NCBI GenBank assembly: GCA_027026295.1
Contig: JALVOR010000158.1
Coordinates: 1 to 15,372, forward strand
Reading direction: 5' to 3'
Length of the DNA stretch: 15,372 bases
Source: Anaerolineales bacterium
GTDB lineage: Bacteria; Chloroflexota; Anaerolineae; Anaerolineales; DRMV01
Part shown: positions 14,584 through 15,372 of the stretch, piece after piece
Numbering within the stretch: position 1 is the first letter of the stretch
Layout of the letters: each line of letters starts with the position of its first letter
Notes under the pieces: model-generated
What the model saw: the letters and a program-made list of their open reading frames with translations, nothing else
The model's database searches: none
Told to the model about the DNA's origin: nothing
Position numbers and translations under genes: made by a program

Positions 14584-15372
14584 ATGATTCCCCGCACGCT
14601 GACCGCCAAACTCCTGGCCCTGGCCGGGCAGTATCCCGTGGTGATGCTGACCGGCCCCCGCCAGTCAGGCAAGACCACGTTGGTGCGGGCGGCCTTCCCG
14701 CACTGGCCGTATGTTTCCCTGGAAGAGCCGGATATCCGCCAGTTCGCCCGCGACGACCCGCGCGGTTTCCTAGATAATTACCCCGACGGTGTCATTCTGG
14801 ACGAGGTGCAACGCGTGCCGGCGTTGTTTTCCTACATTCAGGCCATCGTGGACCGCCAACGGGAAGCCCGCTTCATCCTGACGGGCTCCGCCAATTTCCT
14901 GCTGATGGAGCGGGTTACTCAAAGCCTGGCCGGGCGGACGGCAGTGCTCCACCTGCTGCCCTTTTCCCTGTCCGAACTGGCGCAGGGCGGTTTCACCTTC
15001 GACCGTTATGAAACGCTTCTTTTCCAGGGCCAGTACCCCCGCCTTTACGACCGGGGGCTTTCGCCTGCCGATTTCTACCCTTCTTACCTCCAGACCTATA
15101 TTGAGCGCGACGTACGCCTGCTGAAGAACATCGGCGATCTGGACGCCTTTATCCGGTTCGTGCAGTTGTGCGCCGGTCGGATTGGGCAATTGCTCAACTA
15201 CACCAGTTTGGCGAACGACGCCGGCATTAGCCCCAATACAGCCCGCGCCTGGCTTTCCATTCTGGAAGCCTCGTACATCGTCTATCGTCTGCGCCCCTGG
15301 CATCGCAACTTCAACAAACGGCTCATCAAAGCGCCGAAACTGTATTTTTACGATACCGGCCTGGCCTGCTCG
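14584..15372 (+). CDS. AAA_14 / DUF4143 family ATPase (3' end beyond window)
   Basis: ATG 14584 has GGAGG 5 bases upstream, and 263 codons stay open to the window edge. The protein opens MIPRTLTAKLLALAGQYPVV and has Walker A GPRQSGKT (24-31), Walker B VILDEVQ with D73-E74, and the family's LTGSANFLLM segment. From about residue 135 (LLPFSLSEL) onward it matches DUF4143, including the YIERDVRLLKNI stretch and a winged-helix-like part (SLANDAGISPNTARAWLSILEASYIVYRL). These STAND-related P-loop ATPases, usually about 380-420 residues, are abundant in archaea and in Chloroflexota-like bacteria, and their role is poorly defined. The gene has its own palindrome-covered promoter, so it is probably independent of the recombinase. 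Confidence 0.9.
   Translation, partial: MIPRTLTAKLLALAGQYPVVMLTGPRQSGKTTLVRAAFPHWPYVSLEEPDIRQFARDDPRGFLDNYPDGVILDEVQRVPALFSYIQAIVDRQREARFILTGSANFLLMERVTQSLAGRTAVLHLLPFSLSELAQGGFTFDRYETLLFQGQYPRLYDRGLSPADFYPSYLQTYIERDVRLLKNIGDLDAFIRFVQLCAGRIGQLLNYTSLANDAGISPNTARAWLSILEASYIVYRLRPWHRNFNKRLIKAPKLYFYDTGLACS

Overview
The window is accessory DNA from a GC-rich bacterium. The mix of families and the abundant dispersed GC-rich palindromes resemble Chloroflexota (Anaerolineae-type) genomes, but no marker gene confirms this and the assignment is a guess. There are no rRNA or tRNA genes and no CRISPR array.

Layout. (1) 1-361: a possible 3' end of an upstream gene, a terminator-like hairpin and a promoter. 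(2) 362-3751: a large SNF2-type helicase with a C-terminal DUF3883 domain. (3) 3752-4060: a 96-bp palindromic repeat, then a promoter with two inverted TGTAAATAA half-sites. (4) 4061-11248: a tight three-gene operon made of a Fic-domain protein, a DUF1156 DNA methyltransferase (ATGA overlap) and an AlbA_2/Schlafen-DUF499 ATPase (13-bp gap). (5) 11249-12321: an orphan AbiEi-like regulator with a 40-bp operator dyad, bracketed by two copies of a hairpin repeat. (6) 12322-14174, minus strand: a large serine recombinase preceded by a 68-residue ORF with an ideal Shine-Dalgarno. (7) 14175-15372: three 11-bp direct repeats, a 45-codon ORF, a 37-bp palindrome over a promoter, and the start of an AAA_14/DUF4143 ATPase that runs off the window.

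How the genes may work together. A SNF2 helicase, a DUF1156 methylase and a DUF499 ATPase are a recognised defence-island association (restriction-modification-like, distantly reminiscent of DISARM). The methylase would mark self DNA, while the ATPase and the helicase, whose DUF3883 domain has a nuclease-like E-x-K motif, would act on unmodified DNA. What stands out is the Fic AMPylase-type gene translationally coupled to the methylase, the in-frame AlbA_2-DUF499 fusion that keeps an internal ribosome-binding site, and a 10-bp motif shared between the Fic-operon promoter and the orphan AbiEi operator. The adjacent serine recombinase offers a route for horizontal transfer. Function as a defence system is inferred and not shown by the sequence.
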